A DNA stretch of 64,000 nt. Source: Nothopassalora personata. Taxonomy: Eukaryota > Ascomycota > Dothideomycetes > Mycosphaerellales > Mycosphaerellaceae. Below, piece by piece: positions 1-9,168 of this stretch (within the stretch, counting starts at the first letter, position 1; each line of letters opens with the position of its first letter). The DNA lies in assembly GCA_033816765.1 (NCBI GenBank), contig CM066291.1:5022001-5086000 (forward strand), read 5' to 3'. The notes under the pieces are model-generated. The model did no database searches. It saw only the letters and a program-made list of their open reading frames with translations, and had not been told where the DNA came from. Both the position numbers and the translations under genes were made by a program.

Positions 1-2200
1 ACGCTCTGGCTTAGTCGGCCCATTCGAACCTTGAATGACCAATGAAGTCCAATACCTCCTGGTAACCGAATGAACGACGATATTGCTCCTCAATCTTATC
101 GCAAGTAACCGTCAAAGCCTCGAATCGAATTGCTGGCTCCCGCAGTGCCGCCGCTAGCCGAGCCGTGATCAGCAAATTCTTTGCAAAGGCAGGATGAATA
201 CCTTTACACAACGTAACAAGTGTCATATATTATTGTGGCCGTGTGAATGCATAATATACCGGACAGATGGGTGCGTTCATTTGACATTTCGAGTGCTTCA
301 AACATTTACTAACATCTATCCAGCCGAGCGGTCTAAGGCGTACGTGGCTCGATATTCATGCACGTCTAGTTCGAATCTCACAATTTACAGGCCACGTTAA
401 GGCAATATCCCATTCCGTATGGATCTACCACGTCTGGCTTCAAGCTAGATACACACTCCGTGGTCTCGTCAGAGGCGTGAGTTCGAATCTCACTCTGTGT
501 TAGTTCAACTACATCCGCAACATAGGAAGACAAGCTTCTAACATTCATGTCTAGTCAACATCCTACAATTCTTCGGAATTCTTTTATGCCTTCTTTTTAA
601 CCTCTGACTTGGAGACGGCACATTTCCATATCAGCATGTACCCGTCTCTTGTAAGCATCCTTTTGCCATTGACATGGCTTCGAAGCCTTGTTGAACCGCC
701 GGGACATCGTGAGTTGAAGATTTGGCCTAATTATGAAGATCTGGGACATACTCGGGCTAGCAACCCTTATTTTGGACTTACAAACTTAACGAAGCGGCTC
801 TCCGGTGTCCATTATCTTCCCCAGCCAGCTGGTACGGGTTTTAAATCAATACGGCGTCGCAGCTGCATATGAACATCACGCTGAGCTGTCTCTTGCCAAG
901 AATTTAGTATGCGTAACATGAAGCATCTAGACTGCAAAGCCGGTACAACGACAGCAGCCTAGGTCAATGAGCGTACTTTCTCAAGAATTACATCGTCGCA
1001 TGATTATCGATAGAGTGATGTCTTGAAAGTCGCCTCATGCAGTCTCTGCCCCGGCATTGGTTGATTTCATGTCTGACAACCAGGCTACTAGTTCTTAAGC
1101 CTATGGACTTACGGTACGCGCGCGCAGGGTGAGTTCATACATGTAGACGAACACATCCTTCCAACTTATGATCACTCCGTCAACACTTCCAAATCACCAC
1201 CGCGCCACGTGATCTTACCTTCCAGCATGAAGCTCTTCAGTCTCCTAGTCCCTAGCATTCCGGCCACTTCAGCCCTCTAGTGCGAGAACGGCTCACAAGG
1301 CGATGGCAGCTGCCTGGTCAACGGACAGCATCCTTACTGTGCACGTTCAGCAGCTCAATTTTGTCAGAGGTGACGTCCCCATTGGCGCAGTGTGCGACCG
1401 ATCCCACCGGTCAAGCGAAGATATACTCGAACCGGAGAGATGTGACAATTGGTTCTAAGGAGCGACATGGCGATTCTTGGTGTGGTCCTAACGACCAGTT
1501 TTCGCTCTTGTCCTGCGCATGAGCTGTGAAAATTCCCCAATGGCGCTGTTTTGGGGATCAGCTAAGTGCAGGATCGTCCGACTTCATGCCTCTTCACGAT
1601 ATGCACAAGAGAAGCATGGAGCTCTTGCAGACCTCTGGATTCTGCGCTACGTTGCATAATGCCATCTTATCCTGTCCTGTCCATATCATCGATCCTACTC
1701 AGTCTACTCTACGCTTCGAATGAGAGCCGTTGGACATGATGTGGCCATGAGGTTTCCTTGTTGGCTTCCAATCATACTAGCTTCCGGTATGGAAGCACTA
1801 TTTGCTCAACAAGAAGAAGTCGGAACGAACGTAGTCGAGGTCTCAGCAATTTTCAGTCAGGATCAAGCACAGCGTTGCCGTCGAGGCGAGAGGAGGAGCC
1901 AGCACAGACCGAAGGCACGTTACCGCATACTCAGTTCAGCTTCATTCCATGTGCAGAGAAAGGCTACTTTGTCGCTTCGATAGACGAGGCGTTCCCGCTG
2001 AGCAAGGATGTCCTATACGTCGGGATTATGGACACCAAGATCGCGTTCAAGCTTTTGCGCGCTGGAATATCGGACGCTGTGTGGGTATACTGCAGGATCC
2101 GTTAGAGGCCAGCACATTTGCCGTGCTGAGAGCCATTCAATGCGAGGGGCAAATACGATCGGCACGTCGAAGTTTCGAATCTTTCTCTTCCATCATTATA
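1..2200. other. gene-poor left end, no supported protein gene
   Basis: Apart from the tRNA-Leu-like fragments listed separately, I find no convincing gene here. The open frames are short (under about 130 codons), overlap on both strands, start and stop at random, and show no recognisable domain. One stretch around 1860-2105 on the plus strand reads smoothly for about 80 codons but ends abruptly and matches nothing I know. The stretch borders the decayed membrane-protein gene and the transposon nest, so it is probably degenerate accessory DNA. Confidence 0.5.
322..500 (+). pseudogene. tRNA-Leu-like fragments (5' half and 3' half)
   Basis: Positions about 324-345 read AGCCGAGCGGTCTAAGGCG, the usual D-arm/A-box of a nuclear tRNA-Leu or tRNA-Ser. 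About 100 bp further, 463-500 reads TGGTCTCGTCAGAGGCG followed by a T-arm with a perfect GTGAG/CTCAC stem around the loop TTCGAAT. A first, unpaired T-loop-like copy (TTCGAATCTCAC) sits at about 369-380. The D-arm and the good T-arm are too far apart for a normal tRNA, and I cannot pair a full acceptor stem. I read this as relics or a disrupted tRNA-Leu gene, not a working one. Confidence 0.3.
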
Positions 2201-2202
2201 GC

Positions 2203-4000
2203 TCACAATAGACTTTCACGGTTCCAGTCCCTTGCCCTGATCTCTTGCTCCGCAGCAACACTTGCATATCCATCCGATATAGCCACCTCGCTATTATGCG
2301 GCCCCGATGAAGCAGTCCCCTTAATTGACAAGGTATGAATGTTCTCGTTACTCTCAGGTAATCGGCCACTCCCCGTGTTTGTGCTAACCTTCGTCTCAAG
2401 TCCTTGAGCCGACATCTCCTGCGCATTATCACCAAGGACAGCCTTGATATAGACAGCCGAGTCCAAAATGTCTCGATAGATTTAAAAGTGCAAGGATCGT
2501 CAATTCAAGTCCGGGCGTTGTCAGATCATGGCGAGAATCGATAACACCAGCAAAACAACAGGGCAGGCAGTCCGTACTGATACTTCTTGCCTTCACTCAC
2601 CGCCGAGTTCCTTAACCACATGGCATTCAGCAGGGCATCTGCTCTGGCGACAAAGGTGTCCTTGCACGTGTCCACACTACAACTCCATTCAGGAGCCATG
2701 GGAAACTTTTCGTCTGCGACATTGTGTGTCTCAGACTCATTCCAGAGAGTTGGTTTATCTGGCCACGTCACACCCAAATACTGCCCGGGCATACAAACAT
2801 TCCCGTTCACGATGTAGAACCTCTCAGCATCGATGGACTACTCAAACCATGCAGATGTGGAGTTGACATTGTCGTGGTATGAGCAGTTCCCGTGCGGTTG
2901 ATCATGCAATCCGTCCAGACAAGGACGATCGCTTTGATACGAAGGTGAGATCCATGTGGTACCACTCGTTGCAGTCGAGATGCCATGTGTGAGCCACTGG
3001 GAGTCTTGTCAGAGTCAGGAATCGAATTGTGACTCGCTTACAAGATAGCTGGCTGGCGTACAAGAGATCTTCTTGCGATGCTGAGCAGAAATACTGATCC
3101 CAAGTTTTGTCCCTTGCCAGGCCCGGAAAGCTATAGTTCACATTTATGCCATATAGCCAGGTCACGTCGAAAGTATACTCGTACAACGCCAGAGCCGACG
3201 TGAGGGGTTTGCCTGTGGGTTGTCATCTTCATTGACGAACCACCTCAGTCGTTCATTGGAAGCTGCATACGCTGAATCACGCTTTGTGGACTGATTATGG
3301 CCGAGGTCTTCGGATCGAATGACAGCGGCTCCATTCTGGTGCGAAAGCCTGTCATTGCAGACAAGATCGTGCTGAAGGCCAGTATTTATGCGATCATCAG
3401 AGCATAGAACAGGAACTCAAGGCGGTGTCTGGTCTTCCTCAACTTGAAATTGAAGTCCACCAATTGAATAGACCTTTCGGAATGACCTCCGGGATGGATC
3501 GAGCGTAGCGAAGCCCAGCAAGTTCTTCAACGAAAGCTGTTTCACTACAGCACAAAGACCAAGTATGCAGACCAGGTAGAGCGGCACGAGCTGCAACAGG
3601 AAGATGCTAGTCGCAATGGCGCAATGAGGTCAGCTGTGATTTCCTTGGCGTCCACAATGCCATATATCCCAAAAGAAACTGCCCGCCTCTACCAACGACT
3701 AGGTCCACAGCAACGTCGATGAGCTTTCACCCTCCCTAATTCAAAAAATCCCCGTGCGGGGGCGTTGCTGAAGAAGCACCTGAAATCCCAAGCTGGCTTG
3801 ATCATCTCATCCGGAAGGATAAGCGTACCATCAGGAGAGCATTGGAACGTACCGCTTTTGCAGAGTGGTACTGCGAGCTTGCTAACAAGGACAACCAAAA
3901 AGATACTTAGACCCGTGATCAAGACTGCTGGTAACCGGCCGTTAAGAAAGATTTTCTTCCATATGAGCCGATGCTGGGTCAAGACCTTCATGCCTGCCAT
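2203..4000 (-). pseudogene. decayed fungal multi-pass membrane protein gene
   Basis: Coding pieces lie in order on the minus strand in different frames. At 4000-3700 there is a start, a basic N-terminus, a clear transmembrane segment (LPAVLITGLSIFLVVLVSKL) and the motif WDFRCFF. At 3186-2902 and 2810-2526 there are extracellular-type cysteine-rich pieces. At 2466-2203 there is a C-terminal tail beginning with AVYIKAVLGDN. From memory this order matches a family of uncharacterised Pezizomycotina membrane proteins of about 600-700 residues. Between the pieces the reading frame is broken by many stops (about 3660-3190) and at least three frame changes that splice sites do not explain. The function of the family is unknown to me. 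Calling it a pseudogene is inference from the breaks. Confidence 0.6.
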
Positions 4001-4165
4001 TAGAATTGTGTAGATAGAGATATCCAGATGGTGTTGGGCTGGGCCTCAGGTCGAGAAGCCAGCAAGATGTGAGGTAAGAAGTGAGGCCTGAGTCCCCATA
4101 GCAGAGGTGGTAGAGTGCCTGAACGTGGCGCAGTCCATGTCGTGTCCTAGAAACATGACCACATA

Positions 4166-4206
4166 GAAGTCATGTGCGCGTCGCGCACGGTCGCACATCA
4201 GGCACG
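4166..4206 (+). repeat. left terminal inverted repeat of the pogo-like element
   Basis: This is the 41-bp arm that pairs with 8647-8687 on the opposite strand. The mismatches are at arm positions 8, 17, 19, 31 and 36; beyond position 41 the two sides diverge. It is preceded by the TA target at 4164-4165. Confidence 0.88.
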
Positions 4207-4744
4207 CGACGCGTTTTCTTGGCTATTCTTCTCACCTTTATATCTTACTACACAATGGACGTATATAACTATGCGATAGCTTATTTGAATCAGCAAGATA
4301 AGCCTAATATCGCTGCGGCCGCTAGGAAGTTTGGTGTTAAGCGCTCGGCACTTAGCAAGCGCTAGAACAAGCTTACTAAAAAATCCACCTTAAAGCACGA
4401 AGAACAGCGCATTCTTAACGACTAGCAAGAGCGCACTCTTGTAGACAATCTCAACACCCTATCTAAGCGCGGCCTACTACCTACACCCTTAATGCTCCTT
4501 AATTTCGTCGAGGATATCGCTAAAAAGCGTCCCTATCGAACCTAGGTGTCTAGATTCTGCAATAGGCACTAGGACAAGATTCTTTCTATTTACCTTAAGC
4601 TATTCGATAAGGAACGAAAGAATGCAGACAGTAAGCATCACCTCGAGTCCTACTTTCGATTACAGCAAGAGAAGATTAAGAAGTACGCTATTAAGCCTAC
4701 AAACACCTATAATATAGACGAGAAAGGCGTACTTATCGGCTTCC

Positions 4745-5063
4745 TGTTAGGAACCGCTGTACGTTATCACAACTCGGGCTTGGATCTTTGCAGGGATGTC
4801 TCAATCAGTTATGAAGGTAGTGGTTCCAAACAGTATATGGTGTATACTTAAAATGAGTTGAGCACGAGGCTCCTATCTACTTGCAAAAGAGCGTCGTCTA
4901 TATAGTGCCGTGTCTTGGCGTGATCTTTCCTGCTCTCTCTGCTCTCTCTGCTCTCTCGAGAGAGCACCCGAGAGCACTGAGAGCACTCTGCATACCGGGT
5001 GCATCCGCTGGTCTGCTGGCATCGATTGGTTGGCTACGGGCTTCCCCAGACCGATCCGTAACA
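4745..5063 (-). repeat. 3' LTR of the retrotransposon
   Basis: 319 bp, same ends as the 5' LTR. On the plus strand it lies directly upstream of the antisense ORF at 5137, so any bidirectional LTR promoter would drive that ORF. It contains the palindrome TGCTCTCTCGAGAGAGCA at 4949-4966. Confidence 0.9.
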
Positions 5064-5076
5064 CCATCCCCCTTCT
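5064..5076 (-). promoter_or_regulatory. polypurine tract next to the 3' LTR
   Basis: Read on the minus strand this is AGAAGGGGGATGG, all purines but one, directly abutting the LTR. This is the expected place and composition for the plus-strand primer of an LTR retrotransposon, and it fixes the orientation of the element. Confidence 0.7.
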
Positions 5077-5136
5077 AGCCTAGCTTCGTCCCGAAGCTTA
5101 CAAGATGTCATTCCTTTCCAACTTTGTCATCCAACG

Positions 5137-5697
5137 ATGTCTTCTTCTTCCCTTTCCCTTCCCGTCACTAAAACCAGTACGCATCGTCGCAAGAAGCTTG
5201 CCAAGTTCATTCGAGAGAACGGGATTACTATGGTCAAGTCGTGCTCTTTCTGCACTCGTGAGAAAAAGGTGTGCCGTGTCCACATCAAATCGGGCCGCTG
5301 TTCGGAGTGCAACGAACACAACATCAAGGGTTGTGACGTGCGAGTCACTCCTGCTGAGTGGAAGTCCCTTCAGTCCGTACGGGACAAGCTCACCCGTGAG
5401 CTTGAAGCGGTCCGTCATGATCTCGTTCGCAAGAGTGAAGAGATCGCGGCAGCCTATGCGAAGGAGGCGCGTCTTCGTCGTCAGCTTGAGCTGCACGAAA
5501 AGCGCGAGGGCGAGGCGATCGCTGTCGAGGAGGCGAGCATCCAAGTGTTAGAACAAGGGGAGCTCGAGGCCGCTCCGCCTTCCATCCCGGAAGACTGGTG
5601 GTTTCCTGCCTCCGATCCTTCGGTCTTCGACCCTAGCTTGTCCTTGGATGGGAATCTCCTCCTTCCTGAATCCTTCTCGGAGTTGGTCTCGTCGTAA
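5137..5697 (+). CDS. antisense ORF of the retrotransposon: Zn2Cys6-like cluster plus coiled coil
   Basis: 186 codons, ATG start, intact. A basic N-terminus (RRKKLAKF) is followed by six cysteines at residues 36, 39, 46, 55, 58 and 66, spaced C-x2-C-x6-C-x8-C-x2-C-x7-C. This fits the fungal Zn(II)2Cys6 binuclear cluster consensus, although the usual Lys/Arg-Pro details are weak. Residues about 75-130 are charged with heptad-like leucines (a likely coiled coil). The C-terminus is acidic with many Pro, Trp and Phe and could be an activation-type tail. It lies antisense to the gag transcript, with no intron. It could be a DNA- or RNA-binding regulator carried by the element, or an unrelated zinc protein. 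From memory, similar proteins recur in fungal genomes as unannotated ORFs. The function is unknown. Confidence 0.75.
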   Translation: MSSSSLSLPVTKTSTHRRKKLAKFIRENGITMVKSCSFCTREKKVCRVHIKSGRCSECNEHNIKGCDVRVTPAEWKSLQSVRDKLTRELEAVRHDLVRKSEEIAAAYAKEARLRRQLELHEKREGEAIAVEEASIQVLEQGELEAAPPSIPEDWWFPASDPSVFDPSLSLDGNLLLPESFSELVSS

Positions 5698-5801
5698 GTT
5701 CGTCCTTTATCTGTTTTCCGTGTCGTAGTGTTGACTTCTGTGTCCTAGGTCATCAAATCAAGAAGCCGCTGTTTGATGCCTTTATCGTCAGGTCGTTTCT
5801 G

Positions 5802-6794
5802 CTAGGCAGATTTCGAGAGAAAGCTCTCGCATTCCTGGTATGCATTCTCTTCGCGAATCATTGCGTTGAACTCGCGGCTAACTATGTTCTTTTTCTTGCA
5901 GTTCCTTGCATAATGGCCTTGCTCGCCACATACGTAGCAGGTGGAACCTTTGCTCTTCAGCCCCCTTCCTGTCCTACGTTCCGTTACGTCCAATTCCATT
6001 GGGTCTCCGTAACCATTAGGGTCCTGACTTCTGGCCTTGAAGCCCCCTCTTCCGCCCGCGGCGGGTCTCTGGTATCCAGGCTGTACGTGTCGGTCGTACC
6101 TCAACTCCTGGAGCCTTTCGTCGATCTCCTTTGCTGCCTTGATCATCGCCCCTAGCGTAACGACGCTGGCGTTTCGGGATAGTTCGGCTTTGACGTTGTC
6201 TTTCAGCCCGAGGTAGAACTGCGATCGCAAAGCTGCGTCGTTCCATTCCAGGTCGGCGGCATATCCTTGGAATTCTGAGGCGTACAGCGCTACAGAAGTA
6301 GTCTGTCGAAGTTGTCGGATATGTCGGTCGGCGTATACCTCCTCATTTGGTATCCCGTATAGATCATCGAGTTTCGTCTCAAACTCGTCGTAGTCGTGGA
6401 AAATTTTTCGAGTTTCCGTTTTCGGTGTTTCTCCCTCGCCCTGGTTGTGTAGCCAGTCCTTGAGGTATGGTCGGAATCCTCTAGCTGCCTTTCCTCGTAG
6501 GAAGGATGCGGCGTACAAGACTTTAGAAGCCTCGCCTTGAAACTGGTGTGCGTTGAAGTGAAGGTACAACTGAACCTGCAGTTGAAAAGCCTCCAGTTTG
6601 TCCTTGGTCCCGTCGAACGTCTCCGGCGTAGACACCTTAGGTGCACGGTGGTGGTCCAATGGGTTCAGCATACCCATAGGAGTGTTGTTGTTCTTGCTGC
6701 TTCCTGTAATCGACATTTCGCTCATTCGTTCCGTGATGCCAGTTGACTGTGGCTGTTGTCGTGACGGACTCCGGGTAGCGTCTCTCCCAGACAT
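5802..6794 (-). CDS. gag: retrotransposon Gag protein with CCHC zinc knuckle
   Basis: 330 codons from the first ATG in frame (6794), starting 33 bp inside the 5' LTR. The middle part (about residues 60-230) has the features of a Ty3/Gypsy-type Gag core: PETFDGTKDKLEAFQLQV, then YFHFNA-like and LRGKAARGF segments, then QLRQTTSVALYASEF. An arginine/glycine-rich linker follows, then one zinc knuckle CYVCGEQGHYARNC (C-x2-C-x4-H-x4-C) near residue 290. The ORF is uninterrupted and ends about 100 bp before the antisense ORF, with no frameshift into a pol frame. The role would be to form the particle and bind element RNA. The intact frame contrasts with the ruined transposase around it. Confidence 0.88.
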   Translation of the reverse strand: MSGRDATRSPSRQQPQSTGITERMSEMSITGSSKNNNTPMGMLNPLDHHRAPKVSTPETFDGTKDKLEAFQLQVQLYLHFNAHQFQGEASKVLYAASFLRGKAARGFRPYLKDWLHNQGEGETPKTETRKIFHDYDEFETKLDDLYGIPNEEVYADRHIRQLRQTTSVALYASEFQGYAADLEWNDAALRSQFYLGLKDNVKAELSRNASVVTLGAMIKAAKEIDERLQELRYDRHVQPGYQRPAAGGRGGFKARSQDPNGYGDPMELDVTERRTGRGLKSKGSTCYVCGEQGHYARNCKKKNIVSREFNAMIREENAYQECESFLSKSA

Positions 6795-6826
6795 ATGCAA
6801 AGGGCCCTGGTGGTGGTGCTCAAAGT

Positions 6827-7145
6827 TGTTAGGAACCGCTGTACGTTATCACAACTCGGGCTTGGATCTTTGCAGGGATGTCTCAATCAGTTATGAAGGT
6901 AGTGGTTCCAAACAGTATATGGTGTATACTTGAAATGAGTTGAGCACGAGGCTCCTATCTACTTGCAAAAGAGCGTCGTCTATATAGTGCCGTGTCTTGG
7001 CGTGATCTTTCCTGCTCTCTCTGCTCTCTCTGCTCTCTCGAGAGAGCACCCGAGAGCACTGAGAGCACTCTGCATATCGGGTGCATCCGCTGGTCTGCTG
7101 GCATCGATTGGTTGGCTACGGGCTTCCCCAGACCGATCCGTAACA
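6827..7145 (-). repeat. 5' LTR of the retrotransposon
   Basis: 319 bp, bounded by TGTTA...TAACA, with a TATATA-containing segment near 6980 and a GCTCTC/GAGAGC-rich palindromic block (18-bp palindrome at 7031-7048). It differs from the left copy at two positions only (equivalents of 4850 and 5009). As the copy upstream of gag, it should carry the promoter. Confidence 0.9.
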
Positions 7146-8646
7146 CTTCCTTACTAAGGCAAGGAGAATTGTCTCTAAGGCCTAGTTTAAGAGCGGAAAG
7201 TTAATTAGCAATATACAAGATAGCAATCGCGAGTAGCTTACTATTATTGCTTATATCTATACGGACAATACATAGCTACTACTAGGCCTAATATATTAAG
7301 CTAAAACGGGCAATATTCAAGACACTTAGGTGCAAGATCTAGACGCTAAGAAACATTAAGCTTTCTTTGTATTAAGTAAGAAGGGCTAGATAGACAATAG
7401 GCTCGGATTAGCGTAGCTATAACAGGTGTTGTATCGTTATACAAAGGATAAGGCTCGAAGGGAATATAGGTTGCTATATGTTAATAGCTACGGCTCTTAT
7501 ATTAGCATAGCTTTCCTCGAATAGGCCTATAGCAATAAGATACTAGTTAGCGTGTATCTACCGCATTCAACTTATAGGCTATAGCCACTAGACGTATCGT
7601 TATTCGCACCCCTAGGGATCTACTATAGTTAACAGCTCGATACATTTATCTATAACTGCTAAGGCCTCTTAAGTGTTACAAAGCGTAATTTCCTCGTCTT
7701 ATTCTAGCTAGCTTAGATTAAGGCCTTTACTACGAAGAATATAGCATCCGGATAGACGAGAACAGGCCTTAATCCCTTCGATCCCTTAGTAGTGCTTAGC
7801 ATCTTTCCTAAGGCCTTACCTTCGAATAAGAGCTTACGGCCTTTATCTAGTAAGTCAGCCGACTCGATATTGTCTACTAGTAACTAGCGAAAGCTCCGTA
7901 ACTTGCTATAGGACGTTGTCGCTAACGTTAACACCCTAAAGCTTAAGAAGCTCGAGAATACAATTGTTGCTATTACGACGGAGAATGCTATCCTTAAGGC
8001 TAAGAACAGAGGCTTCGTTACTGCCCTTAACCTTAAGAAGAGGAAGCGGAAGCGTAGCTAAGGGCTCTTCGAAGAATTAAGAGCTTAAGACAATTAGGGA
8101 GCTACATTCTTTAGCCTAACGAAGATCGATTAGGCAAGACGACTTTAGGCTAAGAAAGAGCTTGCGAAAGAGACAGCTAAGGCCAATAAGCAACTTAAGA
8201 AGGAAGTAACGAAGGCTAAGAACATTAGCTAACGTGTCGCTATTAAATTGCGTAAGGAACAGCGTATTAAGAAGGCTAAGAATAAGGAGCTTAAGAAGGC
8301 AAGAATAGAGGCCTTAAAGCAGTAAGATAATAATAGCAAAGCAGCTGCTTAGCAGCTATAACAACACCTTTAGCAGTCGACACGTAAGCTACGAAGACGT
8401 AAGCAGTTGATTATTAAGCTACTAGTGTGTATTAAGGTAGATAATAAGGTTAAAAAGCCGGACAGTCTAATCTAGCTTAAAACGCGACGAGGTCGCGCTA
8501 TTAACCCACTACGGCAGCTACAACAATAAGACTCACACAGTCGATAGAACACAATTCAAATATAATACAGTCCAAATATGAAGCCAATTGGTGCAGTAGT
8601 TGTGGTGAGACACCTCGTTAAACAACATCGAATAAGATGTGGTGTC

Positions 8647-8687
8647 CGTGCTTGATATGCGACCGTGCCCAACGCGCACCTGACTTC
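8647..8687 (-). repeat. right terminal inverted repeat of the pogo-like element
   Basis: Reverse-complement partner of 4166-4206, followed directly by the TA target at 8688-8689. Three of its five differences from the left arm are C/T or G/A changes, consistent with RIP. Confidence 0.88.
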
Positions 8688-8850
8688 TAAAGGCTGAGCA
8701 ACTCTTGGTGCTCAGATAAAGTCGTGCAGGAGGATTGAAGCAGCTCGAAGCATTGGCCGAACGGCTTGTCTATTGGCGCGTGGGGCGTTCGCGTCATGGC
8801 CGCTTGTGGAGCACGAAGTTCGTAACTGCGACGACCTCTGTGTGAGTGTA

Positions 8851-9165
8851 TCACTGATCCATCAAGTAAAGCGCATTGCGATCGGTCACGCATCTCCCTT
8901 GGAGTATCCCGTCCCCATTCCGAGTACTTATGCCGCACTCGGTCGATTTGTTCAAGATACAAACACGAATGGATGCCATGCATGATCTGCGGCCACGCAC
9001 CGCAGCCCTCTTCTTGCTGCGTACACGCGCCCTCGATACGAGTGCCTTCCATTCCGGGCTATCCTGGAGTCTGACATGACATATCTGAGACCTCAGCCTT
9101 TTCGCGGGGTCGTGATATAACTTCAACAGCCTGAACTCTTGCTTCGTGCTGTCCAATGGTGTATA
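8851..9165 (-). pseudogene. N-terminal fragment of a HET-domain protein
   Basis: The minus strand reads YTPLDSTKQEFRLLKLYHDP and then ICHVRLQDSPEWKAL. This is the usual opening of a heterokaryon-incompatibility (HET) protein just before its AL-SYVWG motif. After that the frame runs into unrelated basic sequence and the HET core (SYVWG, LWIDAICIN) is absent. No ATG is in place at the start of the fragment. I treat it as a truncated relic; the match rests on about 40 residues. Confidence 0.4.
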
Positions 9166-9168
9166 CAA

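Larger units (their letters stand above)
4745..7145 (-). mobile_element. compact non-autonomous LTR retrotransposon (gag, no pol, antisense ORF)
   Basis: Two 319-bp direct repeats (4745-5063 and 6827-7145) begin TGTTA and end TAACA. They are flanked by the 5-bp target duplication CTTCC (4740-4744 and 7146-7150). The gag ORF runs on the minus strand from 26-32 bp inside the right LTR. A purine-rich tract abuts the left LTR on the same strand, so the element is oriented right to left. The interior is only 1763 bp: gag, about 100 bp, then an ORF on the opposite strand. No protease, reverse transcriptase, RNase H or integrase is present. The element would need enzymes from another copy. With 2 differences in 319 bp the LTRs are nearly identical, which points to a recent insertion. 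Confidence 0.92.
4255..8530 (+). pseudogene. pogo/Fot1-family transposase (DDE type), interrupted and full of stops
   Basis: The frame starts at the ATG at 4255 with a Psq-like helix-turn-helix segment (NIAAAARKFGVKRSALSKR). It runs with TAG stops through a CENP-B-type region up to 4744 (INTYNIDEKG-like motif, IGFL). Skipping the 2401-bp retrotransposon plus one copy of the 5-bp duplication, the same frame resumes at 7151: ISNIQDSNRE, then RYTKDKAR, then LPHSTYRL.PLDVSLFAPL, then GLNPFDP. This is the order of a Fot1-type DDE_1 transposase. A lysine-rich coiled C-terminus continues to about 8530. There are more than 20 in-frame stops, nearly all TAG or TAA, so no product is possible. Confidence 0.85.
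4166..8687 (+). mobile_element. Fot1/pogo-like DNA transposon, RIP-degraded, split by an LTR element
   Basis: The ends are imperfect inverted repeats of 41 bp (36 matches, 5 mismatches), starting GAAGTCATGTGCGCG on the left. Both are flanked by TA (4164-4165 and 8688-8689), the target duplication of Tc1/mariner/pogo elements. Without the inserted retrotransposon and its duplicated target, the element is about 2.1 kb, a usual size for Fot1-type elements. The interior encodes a transposase relic on the plus strand. The sequence is rich in TpA, and the stops are mostly TAG at positions where family members have Gln or Trp. That is what CpA-to-TpA change on either strand (repeat-induced point mutation) would give. 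Confidence 0.88.

Noticed and set aside
5098..5551. 148-codon frames on both strands over the antisense ORF of the retrotransposon
   Set aside because: They overlap the 186-codon frame, lack any motif, and disappear when the codon pattern of the real ORF is considered.
4745..7145. Possible solo-LTR pair or gene duplication instead of a retrotransposon
   Set aside because: The TG...CA ends, 5-bp target duplication, purine tract and gag ORF together are specific to one LTR element.
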